A stretch of 64,000 bases of DNA from positions 42,442 to 106,441 of the forward strand of contig NZ_KE384108.1 in assembly GCF_000423925.1 (NCBI RefSeq). Direction: 5' to 3'. Shown here in pieces: positions 42,088-51,053 of the stretch. The notes below the pieces were generated by a model, which saw nothing but the letters and a program-made list of their open reading frames with translations, had not been told where the DNA came from and did not search any database. This DNA is from Butyrivibrio sp. VCD2006. Lineage in GTDB: Bacteria; Bacillota; Clostridia; Lachnospirales; Lachnospiraceae. How positions within the stretch are numbered: the stretch's first letter is position 1; the number at the start of each line of letters is the position of its first letter. Both the position numbers and the translations under genes were made by a program.

Positions 42088-44898
42088 ATGGCAAAGACTT
42101 GGAATATAGAAAAATTCAAAAAGACTGCAAGAAAAGCGGCAGCTGAGGGTATTGTTCTTATAAAAAACGATAAAAATGCACTTCCCCTTGAGAAGGGCAC
42201 AAAGCTTTCTGTTTTTGGAAGAAGTCAGATGAACTACTACAAGAGCGGAACAGGCTCGGGCGGCATGGTTAACGTTGACTATGTTGTAGGAATCTATGAG
42301 GCTCTCGAGGCTTCAAAGAGCATTAAAGTCAACAAGGATGTCCGCGCTGCGTATGAGAAATTTGTAGAGGAGAATCCTTTTGATGTTGGTGTGGGCTGGG
42401 CAGCAGAGCCCTGGTTCCAGAAGGAAATGCCCCTTAGTGATGCGCTCGTAAAAGATGCTGCAGCTAAGTCTGATGCCGCTGTTTTCATAATCGGAAGAAC
42501 AGCAGGAGAAGATCAGGATAATAAAAATGAGAAGGGTAGCTATCTTCTTACAGATGAGGAAAAGGACGCCCTTAAGAAGGTTTGCAAGGAATTTTCACGT
42601 ACTATCGTACTTCTTAACGTGGGAAATATCATCGATATGAAGTGGGTAGAGGAGATTGGTCCTGAGGCTGTTCTCTATGTATGGCAGGGCGGTCAGGAAG
42701 GCGGCAACGCTGTACTTGACGTACTTACAGGTGCTGTTAATCCTTCAGGTAAGCTTTCCGATACTATTGCAAAGAATATCGAAGATTACGCTTCAACTGA
42801 GAATTTCGGATCAGAAAAGAGAAACTTCCAGGCAGAAGATATATACGTTGGTTACCGCTATTTTGAGACCTTTAATAAGGATGCTGTACTGTATCCTTTC
42901 GGCTATGGTCTTTCTTATACAACTTTTGATATTGCGCTTGGAGAATTCTCCTATGACAGCAAGGAAGGTGCAACCTTGGAGGTTCTTGTTACCAATACAG
43001 GTGACAGGGCAGGAAAAGAGGTGGTACAGGTCTATCTTGAAGCTCCCCAGGGTGTTCTCGGAAAGCCTGCAAGAGAGCTTGTTGCATTCGGAAAGACTGA
43101 TCTTCTTGAGCCCGGTCAGATGCAGAGCATAGAATTTGACATTCCTAAGTATTGGATGTCTTCATATGATGATAGTGGCGCTACAAAGCACAAGTCAGCA
43201 TATGTTATGGAGGCAGGTACTTACAGAATATATGCCGGAAGCGATGTTAGAAGCGCTGAGGCAGCAGGCGAGTTTGAGCTTAAGACGCTTGAAGTGATCG
43301 ATGAGTGCGAGGAAGCTTATGCTCCTGTAAAAGAATTTGATCGTATAAAGCCCATGGAAGCGAAGAACGGATTCAAGAGAGGTTCTGAAAAGGTTCCTGT
43401 AAGAAAGCTTGATCCAAACAAGAAGAGAAAAGACAGACTTCCCAAGGTACTTCCATATACAGGAGATAAGGGCTTTAAGCTCAAGGACGTAGAAGATAAA
43501 AATGTATCGATGGAAGGCTTTATTGCACAGCTTTCCGATTCAGATCTTATCGCTATGATGCGCGGAGAGGGAATGTGTTCTCCCAAGGTAACGGCGGGGA
43601 TTGCAGGCGCATATGGCGGAGTGACTGATAGATTAAAGGATTTTGGCATTCCTGTTGGCGGATGCTCCGATGGCCCCAGCGGAATCAGAATGGACTGCGG
43701 TACACATGCATTTTCACTTCCTAACGGAACATGTCTTGCATGTACCTTTGATGAGGATATAAATGAGGAGCTTTTCACATGGGAGGCTCTTGATCTTAGA
43801 AGAAACAGAATAGACGCTCTTCTTGGACCCGGTATGAATATTCACAGAAGTCCCCTGAACGGAAGAAACTTTGAGTACTTCTCAGAGGATCCGATGCTCA
43901 CAGGGAAACTGGTTTCTGCCCAGTTACGCGGACTTCACAAGTATGATGTCACAGGTGTTATCAAGCACTTTGCGGGTAACACACAGGAATTCAAGAGACA
44001 TCATGTTGATAATGTTGTTTCAGAGAGAGCACTTCGTGAGATTTATCTGAAGGCTTTCGAAATTGCGGTTCGTGAGGGAGAGGCTCGTGCAATCATGAGT
44101 ACCTACGGCCCTGTAAACGGTATCTGGACTGCCAGCAGCTATGACCTTCTTACAACAATCCTTCGCGGTGAGTGGGGATTTGATGGAATTGTAATGACTG
44201 ACTGGTGGGCAATGGGTAACGATGAAGCAGGTGCTCCCGGCGACTACAAGAATGTAGCTGCTCAGGTTCGAGCTCAGAATGACCTCAACATGGTAAATAC
44301 CAGTGCAGAGGAAAATTCCGGCGGAGACAACTTGGATGAAGCTCTTAAGGACGGAAGACTTACAAGAGCTGAGCTTGCAAGATGTGCTGCCAATATCTGC
44401 AGATTCCTTCTTAAGACACCTGCATTCAGACATATGCTTGGTGAGGAGTCAGCCCTGGATAAGGAGCTGGCAAAAGCAATCTCTGCTGAGGACGCAAGCC
44501 TTCAGGAGCTCATTGAAGTCAAGTTCGCAGAAGACGAGATGGATCTTGACGTAAAGGACATCAAGGTTGCAAAGGGTGCCACAACATCCTTTGTTATCAC
44601 AACAACAAGAAGATGCACCATGAAGCTTGAGCTTGTGATGAGAGCTGATAAGAACCAGCCTGATGTGGCACAGCTCCCTATGTCCGTTTTCCAGGATAAG
44701 ATGCTCGTTAAATCTCATACACTTACTGGCATGGAGAAGGATTGGCAGACTGTAACAATCGACCTTCACCCTGCTATGGTAGGCAATTCCTACCTGAAGA
44801 TTTACTTCGCTCAGGCAGGTATTGAGATAAAGTCAGCAAAGCTCAAGAAGGATAAGGATCTTGAGGAAATGTTCAAGAGAGGAATCTCTGAATTATAA
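42088..44898 (+). CDS. Circularly permuted GH3 beta-glucosidase-like enzyme
   Basis: A protein of 936 residues with no signal peptide, so cytoplasmic. Domain order is swapped relative to most GH3 enzymes. The (alpha/beta)6 'C-terminal' domain comes first (AAAEGIVLIKNDKNALPL, AVFIIGRTAGEDQD, about 10-250). A fibronectin-III-like domain follows (about 280-400). The catalytic TIM barrel is last (GPSGIRMD, LLGPGMNIHRSPLNGRNFEYFSEDP, VIKHFAGN), with the nucleophile Asp in IVMTDWWAM. This order is known from Butyrivibrio fibrisolvens and Ruminococcus albus enzymes. It probably hydrolyses the oligosaccharide imported by the neighbouring transporter; beta-glucosidase is the default, beta-xylosidase possible. 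Confidence 0.92.
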   Translation: MAKTWNIEKFKKTARKAAAEGIVLIKNDKNALPLEKGTKLSVFGRSQMNYYKSGTGSGGMVNVDYVVGIYEALEASKSIKVNKDVRAAYEKFVEENPFDVGVGWAAEPWFQKEMPLSDALVKDAAAKSDAAVFIIGRTAGEDQDNKNEKGSYLLTDEEKDALKKVCKEFSRTIVLLNVGNIIDMKWVEEIGPEAVLYVWQGGQEGGNAVLDVLTGAVNPSGKLSDTIAKNIEDYASTENFGSEKRNFQAEDIYVGYRYFETFNKDAVLYPFGYGLSYTTFDIALGEFSYDSKEGATLEVLVTNTGDRAGKEVVQVYLEAPQGVLGKPARELVAFGKTDLLEPGQMQSIEFDIPKYWMSSYDDSGATKHKSAYVMEAGTYRIYAGSDVRSAEAAGEFELKTLEVIDECEEAYAPVKEFDRIKPMEAKNGFKRGSEKVPVRKLDPNKKRKDRLPKVLPYTGDKGFKLKDVEDKNVSMEGFIAQLSDSDLIAMMRGEGMCSPKVTAGIAGAYGGVTDRLKDFGIPVGGCSDGPSGIRMDCGTHAFSLPNGTCLACTFDEDINEELFTWEALDLRRNRIDALLGPGMNIHRSPLNGRNFEYFSEDPMLTGKLVSAQLRGLHKYDVTGVIKHFAGNTQEFKRHHVDNVVSERALREIYLKAFEIAVREGEARAIMSTYGPVNGIWTASSYDLLTTILRGEWGFDGIVMTDWWAMGNDEAGAPGDYKNVAAQVRAQNDLNMVNTSAEENSGGDNLDEALKDGRLTRAELARCAANICRFLLKTPAFRHMLGEESALDKELAKAISAEDASLQELIEVKFAEDEMDLDVKDIKVAKGATTSFVITTTRRCTMKLELVMRADKNQPDVAQLPMSVFQDKMLVKSHTLTGMEKDWQTVTIDLHPAMVGNSYLKIYFAQAGIEIKSAKLKKDKDLEEMFKRGISEL

Positions 44899-44932
44899 TA
44901 ATTTACCATAAGCCATTTGATATAAAACACCA

Positions 44933-44977
44933 AAAAGAACTCCACAAAAGCAGAATTAGCTTTTAGGGAGTTCTTTT
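44933..44977. terminator. Bidirectional terminator between GH3 and XRE genes
   Basis: AAAAGAACTCC pairs with GGAGTTCTTTT over 11 bp; an inner AAAAGC/GCTTTT stem lies in the loop. It sits between convergent genes and serves both. Confidence 0.88.
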
Positions 44978-45015
44978 ACTTATGCCATAGGAAATAATTG
45001 TAAAGGCTTACTGTC

Positions 45016-45366
45016 TTAATCGCAAAGATTTACAACAGCTAATACGATTTTGTAAATCTTTTCCTGCTGCGCAGGGGAAAGTGTAGTAATGAGCTTATAG
45101 CATTTTAATGGATAGCGGTTATGCTCATCATCTGAAAAGTCGACTGAGCTAAAATCGCTAAGTAAATCATTTAGGGAAATGTTAAGAGCATCACAGATTT
45201 TCATCATTGTAAGAATAGTAGGAGCTTTAAGACCGCACTCAAGTTTACTAATATAAGTATGATGCAGACCGCTCTTTATGGCAAGCTCGTCCTGAGAGAA
45301 TCCTCTTGATAATCGTCTGTTTCTGATCTGTAGTCCGAATTCACGGACAATAGCTTCATTCGTCAT
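45016..45366 (-). CDS. XRE-family HTH regulator 1
   Basis: About 116 residues. I start it at the ATG at 45366 (MTNEAIVREFG), nine bases after GAGG; the frame is open much further back inside the upstream lipoprotein gene. A Cro/C1-type helix-turn-helix (FGLQIRNRRLSRGFSQDELAIKSGLHHTYISKLECG) is followed by a short helical end. Its start overlaps the last codons of the lipoprotein gene, so the two are coupled. Target unknown. Confidence 0.85.
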   Translation of the reverse strand: MTNEAIVREFGLQIRNRRLSRGFSQDELAIKSGLHHTYISKLECGLKAPTILTMMKICDALNISLNDLLSDFSSVDFSDDEHNRYPLKCYKLITTLSPAQQEKIYKIVLAVVNLCD

Positions 45367-45997
45367 TTTCATCTGCCTCGCTATACTCTGAAGTAATGAA
45401 CTGCCAGTCATCGTAGAGTGCAGTTTCCTCCGTAATCTCATATCCTTCTGAGATGTATCCGGAAGAAGGTAGTTCATCATATGAGGTCTCGGATAAAGTC
45501 AGGTAAAGAACCTGCTTGCCTTCCTCTGTTTCAAACATTGTTATAGGAAAAAAGATTGTTCCGGTTTCAGCATCAGTTGAAATGCTTAAGCCGTCTTCTT
45601 CCTTCGTTTTTCTGCTAAGGTAATTTGAGACAGTATCCTTTGCATTTATAAATTCGTCTTCATCCCTGAAGTAAAGATAAGAATAAGCTTCAAAGATAGA
45701 TTCATCATCATCGTTATAATAGATTTCAAAAGTGCTATCGTAGTCAAGAAAACATGTAACTCCATCACTACGTATGCAGTCTTCATCTTCTATATAAGTG
45801 ATTCCGTTTTTAAACAGAAGCGTGGTTAAAGATTTTTTTGAAGTGTAGTCGGCTACAAGGACATCTAAAACGCTTCCGTTCTTTTCGATTTTTTTCTCGG
45901 TAGGAATATTTGAAAGAGTACTATCCTTTTTTGAGCAGCCGGACATCAACAGAACAGTTGATGCAATAAGCATCGAAGTCATAACTTTTTTGTTCAT
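45356..45997 (-). CDS. Lipoprotein upstream of XRE regulator
   Basis: About 213 residues from ATG 45997 (MNKKVMTSMLIASTVLLMSGC). This gives a standard lipoprotein signal with Cys at residue 20; the frame extends 20 codons upstream without a ribosome site. The mature part is acidic (DYDSTFEIYYNDDDESIFEAYSYLYF; EADENDE at the end) and resembles no family I know. Surface-anchored. It is co-transcribed with, and overlaps, the downstream XRE regulator. Confidence 0.75.
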   Translation of the reverse strand: MNKKVMTSMLIASTVLLMSGCSKKDSTLSNIPTEKKIEKNGSVLDVLVADYTSKKSLTTLLFKNGITYIEDEDCIRSDGVTCFLDYDSTFEIYYNDDDESIFEAYSYLYFRDEDEFINAKDTVSNYLSRKTKEEDGLSISTDAETGTIFFPITMFETEEGKQVLYLTLSETSYDELPSSGYISEGYEITEETALYDDWQFITSEYSEADENDE

Positions 45998-46033
45998 CAG
46001 CAGTAAGCTACCTTCCATAATTCTAATTAATAA

Positions 46034-46068
46034 TGTAGGAACCCATGCAATAAACAAGGGTTCCTACA
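46034..46068. other. Perfect inverted repeat before the lipoprotein gene
   Basis: TGTAGGAACCC (46034-46044) and GGGTTCCTACA (46058-46068) form an 11-bp perfect stem with a 13-base loop, 37 bases before the minus-strand start. No clear T run follows, so an operator or leader hairpin is as likely as a terminator. The remaining gap to 46345 is AT-rich with nothing else visible. Confidence 0.6.
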
Positions 46069-46345
46069 AGTATAATGTTACATTTTGGGAGATATAACAT
46101 CAACAAACACTAGAAATATTATATACCTATATGTTAAATTTAGATAGTATGAAAATAAATGAAATTATAAAAAGATGGTTAAATAGTGCTTTTAAACAAA
46201 ATAACCGAAATAATCGCAACAAAAAAACCGCCTAAATTAAGATATATCAAAACACTAATATGACTATGAGAAAAAAGTGAATTCAATATGGGACATAACA
46301 ATTTGAATATATTGAAAAGAATAAAATGAGGAAAAGCCAGAAAAG

Positions 46346-46702
46346 TTACTGCTCTATAGAGATATCATCATTATCCAGATCTCTTATAGTTGTAGCAATG
46401 TTAATAATTGCCTGACTCTTTTTATCATTACAGTTTTTGAGGATCTGTGAGAGTGCGTCCATGTAAGCGTCGAATCTTAAATCAGAACTATCCTGAAGAA
46501 GAGAATCAATTGTAACAGTAAGCGTATTGGATACGCGAACCAGCGCAGGCAATCCAATCTTGGTAGAACCGGTCTCAATGTGACTAACGTGTGTTGCACT
46601 CATGTCAGTTAATTCAGCAAGCTGTTCCTGAGTGTAGCCACACTTCTTACGTGCATCATGAATTCTTGCGCCAACTTTTTTGTAGTCGATAATGTTTTCC
46701 AT
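46346..46702 (-). CDS. XRE-family HTH regulator 2, divergent from the EPS cluster
   Basis: 118 residues from ATG 46702 (MENIIDYKKVGARI), preceded by GGAG; the open frame extends 38 codons further but lacks a site. It has an N-terminal Cro/C1 domain (IHDARKKCGYTQEQLAELTDMSATHVSHIETG) and a helical C-terminus (DALSQILKNCNDKKSQAIINIATTIRDL). It is transcribed away from the exopolysaccharide operon. Two direct repeats in the gap are plausible sites for it, making it a candidate regulator of the operon. Confidence 0.87.
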   Translation of the reverse strand: MENIIDYKKVGARIHDARKKCGYTQEQLAELTDMSATHVSHIETGSTKIGLPALVRVSNTLTVTIDSLLQDSSDLRFDAYMDALSQILKNCNDKKSQAIINIATTIRDLDNDDISIEQ

Positions 46703-46739
46703 AATAAAATCTCCAAAATATATATTTCTTAAAATTTTA

Positions 46740-46826
46740 TCAAATATTGACAGTAAAAATGCACAAAATTGAGATAAGCATATTGTAAGAAATAGAAATT
46801 TGTAATAGAATGTCAAATATAGGCAG
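46740..46826. promoter_or_regulatory. Pair of direct repeats between XRE gene and EPS operon
   Basis: TCAAATATTGACAG (46740-46753) and TCAAATATAGGCAG (46813-46826), each followed by A-rich DNA, are 73 bp (seven helical turns) apart in the divergent control region. They are good candidates for binding by the XRE regulator. Confidence 0.55.
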
Positions 46827-46871
46827 AAAAATAGAAAATAATGCCTAAAAAAGGATAGATAAGCGGAGACG

Positions 46872-47582
46872 ATGATAGACTTTCACACACATATACTTCC
46901 AGGAATAGATGATGGCAGCAGGGACTCTCATATGACCAGGGATATGCTTCTTGCAGAAAGGGAGCATGGTGTTGACAAGATAGTATTCACTCCGCATTTT
47001 TATGCGCAGCAGGAAAACGTTCAGACATTCATTAGGAAAAGACAGGAGGCTTATGAACGAACACTGGAGCTTTCGTCTGAACTCGGACTGGATATGGATT
47101 TTAAGCTTGGTGCCGAAGTCTATTATTTTCCGGGAATAGGGAGAGCAGATATGCTTCCGCTGCTACGCATGGGGGACACCAATTATCTGTTGCTTGAGAT
47201 GCCATTTGCTCAATGGACTGAGGAAATATACCTTGATGTTGTGGATATTTTACACAAACAGAAGATAGATATAATACTTGCACACATTGAGAGGTTTTAC
47301 CAATTCCAGAAGGATAAATACATATGGAAGGAAATTATGAAGCTTCCTATAGTAATGCAGATTAATACAGGGAGCCTTTTTGAATGGCGGACCAGAAGGT
47401 TTGACAAGAAGCTTATTTTGGATGGATATAAGGTACTTCTTGGAACTGACTGTCACAATATGACAAGCAGAGTTCCAAATATGAGAGAGGGAAGGAAAAT
47501 GTTGGAGAAAAAGCTCTGCGCTGATTTTCTCAATGAGATTGATTATCGCGGGGAGCGAGTTTGGAGTAATGAGAAGATTTGA
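46872..47582 (+). CDS. PHP-type tyrosine phosphatase of the capsule cluster (CpsB/YwqE-like)
   Basis: A protein of 236 residues of the PHP metal-dependent phosphatase family. Metal ligands show in MIDFHTHILPGIDDGSRD, FTPHFYA, ILAHIERF and LGTDCHNM. In capsule and exopolysaccharide clusters it dephosphorylates the tyrosine kinase (here at 49.5 kb) and so tunes polymer length and amount. It is the first gene of the operon; GGAG lies just before the start. It overlaps the next frame by a few bases. Confidence 0.92.
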   Translation: MIDFHTHILPGIDDGSRDSHMTRDMLLAEREHGVDKIVFTPHFYAQQENVQTFIRKRQEAYERTLELSSELGLDMDFKLGAEVYYFPGIGRADMLPLLRMGDTNYLLLEMPFAQWTEEIYLDVVDILHKQKIDIILAHIERFYQFQKDKYIWKEIMKLPIVMQINTGSLFEWRTRRFDKKLILDGYKVLLGTDCHNMTSRVPNMREGRKMLEKKLCADFLNEIDYRGERVWSNEKI

Positions 47583-48651
47583 AAAGACAAAGGTGTTCAT
47601 CACAGTTGGAGGCGCTGTTTTAGCAATAATACTCCTGTTTTTCGGGATAAACATTATTGAAGATAAAATGGATCAGCGTGCTTATGCTGAGAACTTTGAT
47701 GAGGATGAAGATGATGAAGAAGAGGACTATTACGAACTTGCCGAGGATGAGATAAAAATCGGAAGTACTATTTACAAATTTGATTCATCTTCAAAAAATT
47801 ATCTGATAATCGGAACAGATAAGAGCGGAAGCACTGAAGACGATAATGAATACCATGGCAAGATGGCAGATTTTCTCCTTCTTGTAACAATTAACAGATT
47901 AGATAACAACTATGCATTTTTGCAAATTGACAGAGATACAGTAACAGAAGTGCCAATGATGACTGCAGATGGAACCGCGTATGCTAAGGCCACCCAGCAG
48001 ATATGCACAGCCCATTATTACGGAGGTAACGAAGAGGAGAGCTGTGAGAATACAGTAGATGCTGTTTCGCTTATGCTTGGAGGCATACCAATAGAGGGGT
48101 ATTACTCCTTAAATATGGAGCAGATACCCAAGCTAAATCACATTGTTGGCGGTGTAACGGTAACGGTTTCAAGTGATCTTACAGCTGCTGATCCCACCCT
48201 CATAGAGGGAGAGACAATAACCCTTTCTGATGAGCAGGCTTATAACTACGTTCATTCGAGAATGAATGTGGCAGATGGCTCTAATCAGGACAGAATGCGC
48301 AGGCAGCATGAGTATATGGATGGTTATCTGCAGAAGATAATTGATAATACCAAAGCAAATCCGAATTTTCCTAACGTAGCGTTTAAGGAAATGATGGACT
48401 GTGCACAGACAAACATGTCTGGCAATGATATATCAAAAATCCTTAACAGGATAAGTCAGGGAGAAAATCTTGGAATCAAGACCTTCGAAGGAGCCCATAA
48501 GCTTGGAATGCTTTTAGGAGATGGTATTGAGCATCAGGAATTCTATATAGATTATGATTCTTTTCTTAATGTAATGACAGAACTTTACAAACTTGAAGAA
48601 GTAAGATCTGTGCCACAGGCGGAGGAGGAAGAGAGCGAGGAAGAAGAATAA
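47569..48651 (+). CDS. LCP (LytR-CpsA-Psr) family protein
   Basis: 360 residues from ATG 47569; the frame is open from 47533. One membrane segment at about residues 9-27, a very acidic spacer (DEDEDDEEEDYYE), then an extracellular LCP domain with IIGTDKSG, FLQIDRDT and the Arg cluster RMRRQHEYM that binds polyprenyl pyrophosphate. LCP enzymes attach finished polysaccharide to peptidoglycan, suggesting that the product is wall-linked. It overlaps the phosphatase gene by 14 bases. Confidence 0.9.
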   Translation: MRRFEKTKVFITVGGAVLAIILLFFGINIIEDKMDQRAYAENFDEDEDDEEEDYYELAEDEIKIGSTIYKFDSSSKNYLIIGTDKSGSTEDDNEYHGKMADFLLLVTINRLDNNYAFLQIDRDTVTEVPMMTADGTAYAKATQQICTAHYYGGNEEESCENTVDAVSLMLGGIPIEGYYSLNMEQIPKLNHIVGGVTVTVSSDLTAADPTLIEGETITLSDEQAYNYVHSRMNVADGSNQDRMRRQHEYMDGYLQKIIDNTKANPNFPNVAFKEMMDCAQTNMSGNDISKILNRISQGENLGIKTFEGAHKLGMLLGDGIEHQEFYIDYDSFLNVMTELYKLEEVRSVPQAEEEESEEEE

Positions 48652-48667
48652 AACAATGGGGAATAGC

Positions 48668-49480
48668 ATGGAAAAAAAGAAAACGGTAGGTGATACTGCC
48701 GACACCATACTGATCAAGGAGCAGAACAAAAAGACAGAGATAGATCTTGTGGAATTGTTCTTTTACCTTGAAACGAAGCTAAAATGGATTGCTTTATTTT
48801 TTGCAACAGGTGCAGTGATATCAGGACTGATAACTTTCTTTCTTATAACACCTATGTATTCTGCAACTGCAAAGCTTTACATGGTATCAGCATCAAGCGA
48901 TACACTTGTAAACCTTACAGACCTAAACCTTGGTACAAGCTTATCAGCAGACTATCAGGAAGTAATAAAGATAAGACCTATATTTGAGGATGTCATTGAT
49001 GAGCTGGAGCTTCCATATTCTTATGAGCAGCTCCGTGATATGACATCAATCACTGTAGTAAACAATACGAGAATTTTATCGATAAAGGTGACAAGTCCTG
49101 ATCCAAAGGAGGCTATGGAAATAGCTAATGCGATGGCTAAGGACGCAGAGAATCAGGTTCCCAAGCTCATGGACACATCTAAGCCTCATATAATAGAGCC
49201 TGCAATTGTACCTGAGAAGAAGAGCTCACCCAGCTATTCAAAGAACATAGTAATTGGTGCACTTATCGGATTAGTAATCATACTAACCATTCTTACGACA
49301 ATATTCGTTATGGATGACACCTTCAACTCAGCTGAAGATGTTGAGAAGATGTTTGGCATTATGCCCCTTACTACCATACCTGAGAGCGATATAGGATCTC
49401 TGTCTGAGCTCCTCGAGCACGAGGGTAAGAAGAAAAAAGGATTAGCCGGTTTACTTAAGAACCGGAAGAAAGGGGCATGA
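48668..49480 (+). CDS. Wzz/CpsC-like chain-length regulator
   Basis: 270 residues from ATG 48668 (GGGGA five bases ahead; ATG 48656 also possible). Two membrane segments (about 40-60 and 195-215) bracket an extracellular Wzz domain (YSATAKLYMVSASSDTLVNLTDL, TRILSIKVTSPDPKEAMEIANAMA). The cytoplasmic tail activates the tyrosine kinase encoded directly downstream. This is the Gram-positive split arrangement of adaptor and kinase. Confidence 0.92.
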   Translation: MEKKKTVGDTADTILIKEQNKKTEIDLVELFFYLETKLKWIALFFATGAVISGLITFFLITPMYSATAKLYMVSASSDTLVNLTDLNLGTSLSADYQEVIKIRPIFEDVIDELELPYSYEQLRDMTSITVVNNTRILSIKVTSPDPKEAMEIANAMAKDAENQVPKLMDTSKPHIIEPAIVPEKKSSPSYSKNIVIGALIGLVIILTILTTIFVMDDTFNSAEDVEKMFGIMPLTTIPESDIGSLSELLEHEGKKKKGLAGLLKNRKKGA

Positions 49481-49486
49481 GAATAA

Positions 49487-50233
49487 ATGCAGAAGCTTAC
49501 TATAAAAAATAACCCGGAACTGCCCTATGCGGTAGAAGAGGCTCTTAACAGACTTCGTATCAACATAAGCTTTCTGGGTAAAGATATTAAAAAGATAATG
49601 GTTGTTTCAACAAACCCCAATGAAGGTAAGAGCTTTGTGGCAATGCAACTGTGGAGACAGATGGCTGAGGCGGGGACAAAAAGCATTCTTATTGATGCGG
49701 ACCTCAGAAAATCCATTATGACAGAAAAATATGGTATGAGTCTTGAAAGCGGGGAGAAAATCAACGGAACAAGCTATGTGCTTGCCAATGATATTCCATT
49801 TTCAAATTCCCTTTTTCATACAGATATAGCAGATGGAGACATTCTGCCGAATTCAGATAACGTTGTTAACCCGTCTATGCTGCTTGAAAATCAACGGTTT
49901 GAAGAACTTCTGGATTACACAAAAGATAATTACAGATATACATTTATTGATTCTCCCCCATTAGACCTTGTGTCAGATGGAGAGAGAATAGGATCTTTGT
50001 GTGATGGAGCAATCCTCGTAGTAAGAGGAGGTGTCACATCAAAGTCAATGGTAAAGCACTCAGTCATGCAGCTCGAAAGAGCAGGCTGTCCTTTACTTGG
50101 AATAATACTTAACCGTGTAGAAGGCTCTAAGGGAGGCTATTACTACAAGAAGTACGGCGGAAAATACTACGGTGGTCACTATGGCAAATACTACAGCGGT
50201 GACTCGTACTACTATGGCAAAAAGAAAGCCTAA
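49487..50233 (+). CDS. BY-type tyrosine kinase (CpsD-like)
   Basis: A protein of 248 residues. Walker A NPNEGKSFVAMQL, Walker A' ILIDADLRKS and Walker B FIDSPPLD identify a bacterial tyrosine kinase. The C-terminus is an exceptional tyrosine/glycine run (more than a dozen Tyr in the last 35 residues), the autophosphorylation cluster. It works with the Wzz-like protein upstream and the PHP phosphatase to control polymerisation. Confidence 0.94.
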   Translation: MQKLTIKNNPELPYAVEEALNRLRINISFLGKDIKKIMVVSTNPNEGKSFVAMQLWRQMAEAGTKSILIDADLRKSIMTEKYGMSLESGEKINGTSYVLANDIPFSNSLFHTDIADGDILPNSDNVVNPSMLLENQRFEELLDYTKDNYRYTFIDSPPLDLVSDGERIGSLCDGAILVVRGGVTSKSMVKHSVMQLERAGCPLLGIILNRVEGSKGGYYYKKYGGKYYGGHYGKYYSGDSYYYGKKKA

Positions 50234-50262
50234 GACTGATCCGCAGTCGATACTTAATCTGT

Positions 50263-50290
50263 GAGCAATCCGAATAAAATTCGGTTACTC
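50263..50290. other. Hairpin after the tyrosine kinase gene
   Basis: CCGAAT pairs with ATTCGG, extended by GAGCAA/TTACTC with a bulge. There is no T run, so it may be an mRNA processing or stability hairpin. Confidence 0.45.
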
Positions 50291-50351
50291 AAAATACAAA
50301 AATAGAGTATTGCTCAAGAGGGGGCAATACGAAGAAAGGAGGACACTTAGG

Positions 50352-50915
50352 ATGTTCAAGTTTATGAGGAGGGCTATTGCCATGGCTCTCGCAGCTTCTC
50401 TTGTTATTGCTACACCTGTTTATGCAGCACAGAGCCCGACAGTGGCTCCCACACCTGTTGCACCTTCTGTACAGGATGATGCAAAGGCAGAAGAGGCTAA
50501 CGGCGTTAAGGCTACTGTTGATACAGAAGCCGATGGATCTGCAGCACTTGTTTCTGTTGAGGCATCAACAGCAAAGTCTGTAACCATTCCTTCAAAGCTC
50601 AAGGTTAATGGTGTAGAGTACACTGTTACAACACTTGAGAAGGGTGCTCTTAAGAACCTTTCAAAGGCTAAGACAATTACACTTCCTGAGACAATCACAA
50701 CTCTCAAGAAGGGTTCTATCCAGGCTAAGAAGCTTAAGACCCTTAAGATCAACTCCAAGAAGGCACCTAAGGTAGAAAAGGGCGCATTCAAGGGTAAGAA
50801 CACAAAGAAGATGACCATCAAGGTCAACAAGAAGAACATGTCAAAGAGTCAGTTCAAGACATTCAAGAAGAGACTCAAGAAGGCTGGATATAAGGGCAAA
50901 GTTGTTAGAAAGTAA
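50352..50915 (+). CDS. Secreted BspA-like repeat protein
   Basis: 187 residues from ATG 50352 (AAGGAGG nine bases ahead). Sec signal peptide with cleavage after VYA-A. A Pro/Thr/Ala-rich segment is followed by degenerate leucine-rich repeats of the BspA/LRR_5 type (VTTLEKGALKNLSKAKTITLPETITTL; KLKTLKINSKKAP). A very basic C-terminus rich in Lys could bind the acidic wall or the polysaccharide itself. It sits inside the exopolysaccharide cluster. Confidence 0.78.
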   Translation: MFKFMRRAIAMALAASLVIATPVYAAQSPTVAPTPVAPSVQDDAKAEEANGVKATVDTEADGSAALVSVEASTAKSVTIPSKLKVNGVEYTVTTLEKGALKNLSKAKTITLPETITTLKKGSIQAKKLKTLKINSKKAPKVEKGAFKGKNTKKMTIKVNKKNMSKSQFKTFKKRLKKAGYKGKVVRK

Positions 50916-50974
50916 TTTCTAAAACGATAACTCTTATTAATCAAAAGATTATCTTGATCAGGACAATCTTCCTG

Positions 50975-51012
50975 AAGTTGCAGGAGTGAGTATCTCACTC
51001 CTGCAACTTTTG
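50975..51012 (+). terminator. Strong hairpin upstream of loaP
   Basis: A perfect 16-bp stem, AAGTTGCAGGAGTGAG with CTCACTCCTGCAACTT, has a 3-base loop and is followed by TT. It lies 42 bases before the LoaP-like gene. It acts as a terminator or as a site for antitermination. Confidence 0.85.
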
Positions 51013-51053
51013 AGAAAGGGAATTTTGAGAATACTTCAAAAACGTAATGAAGC

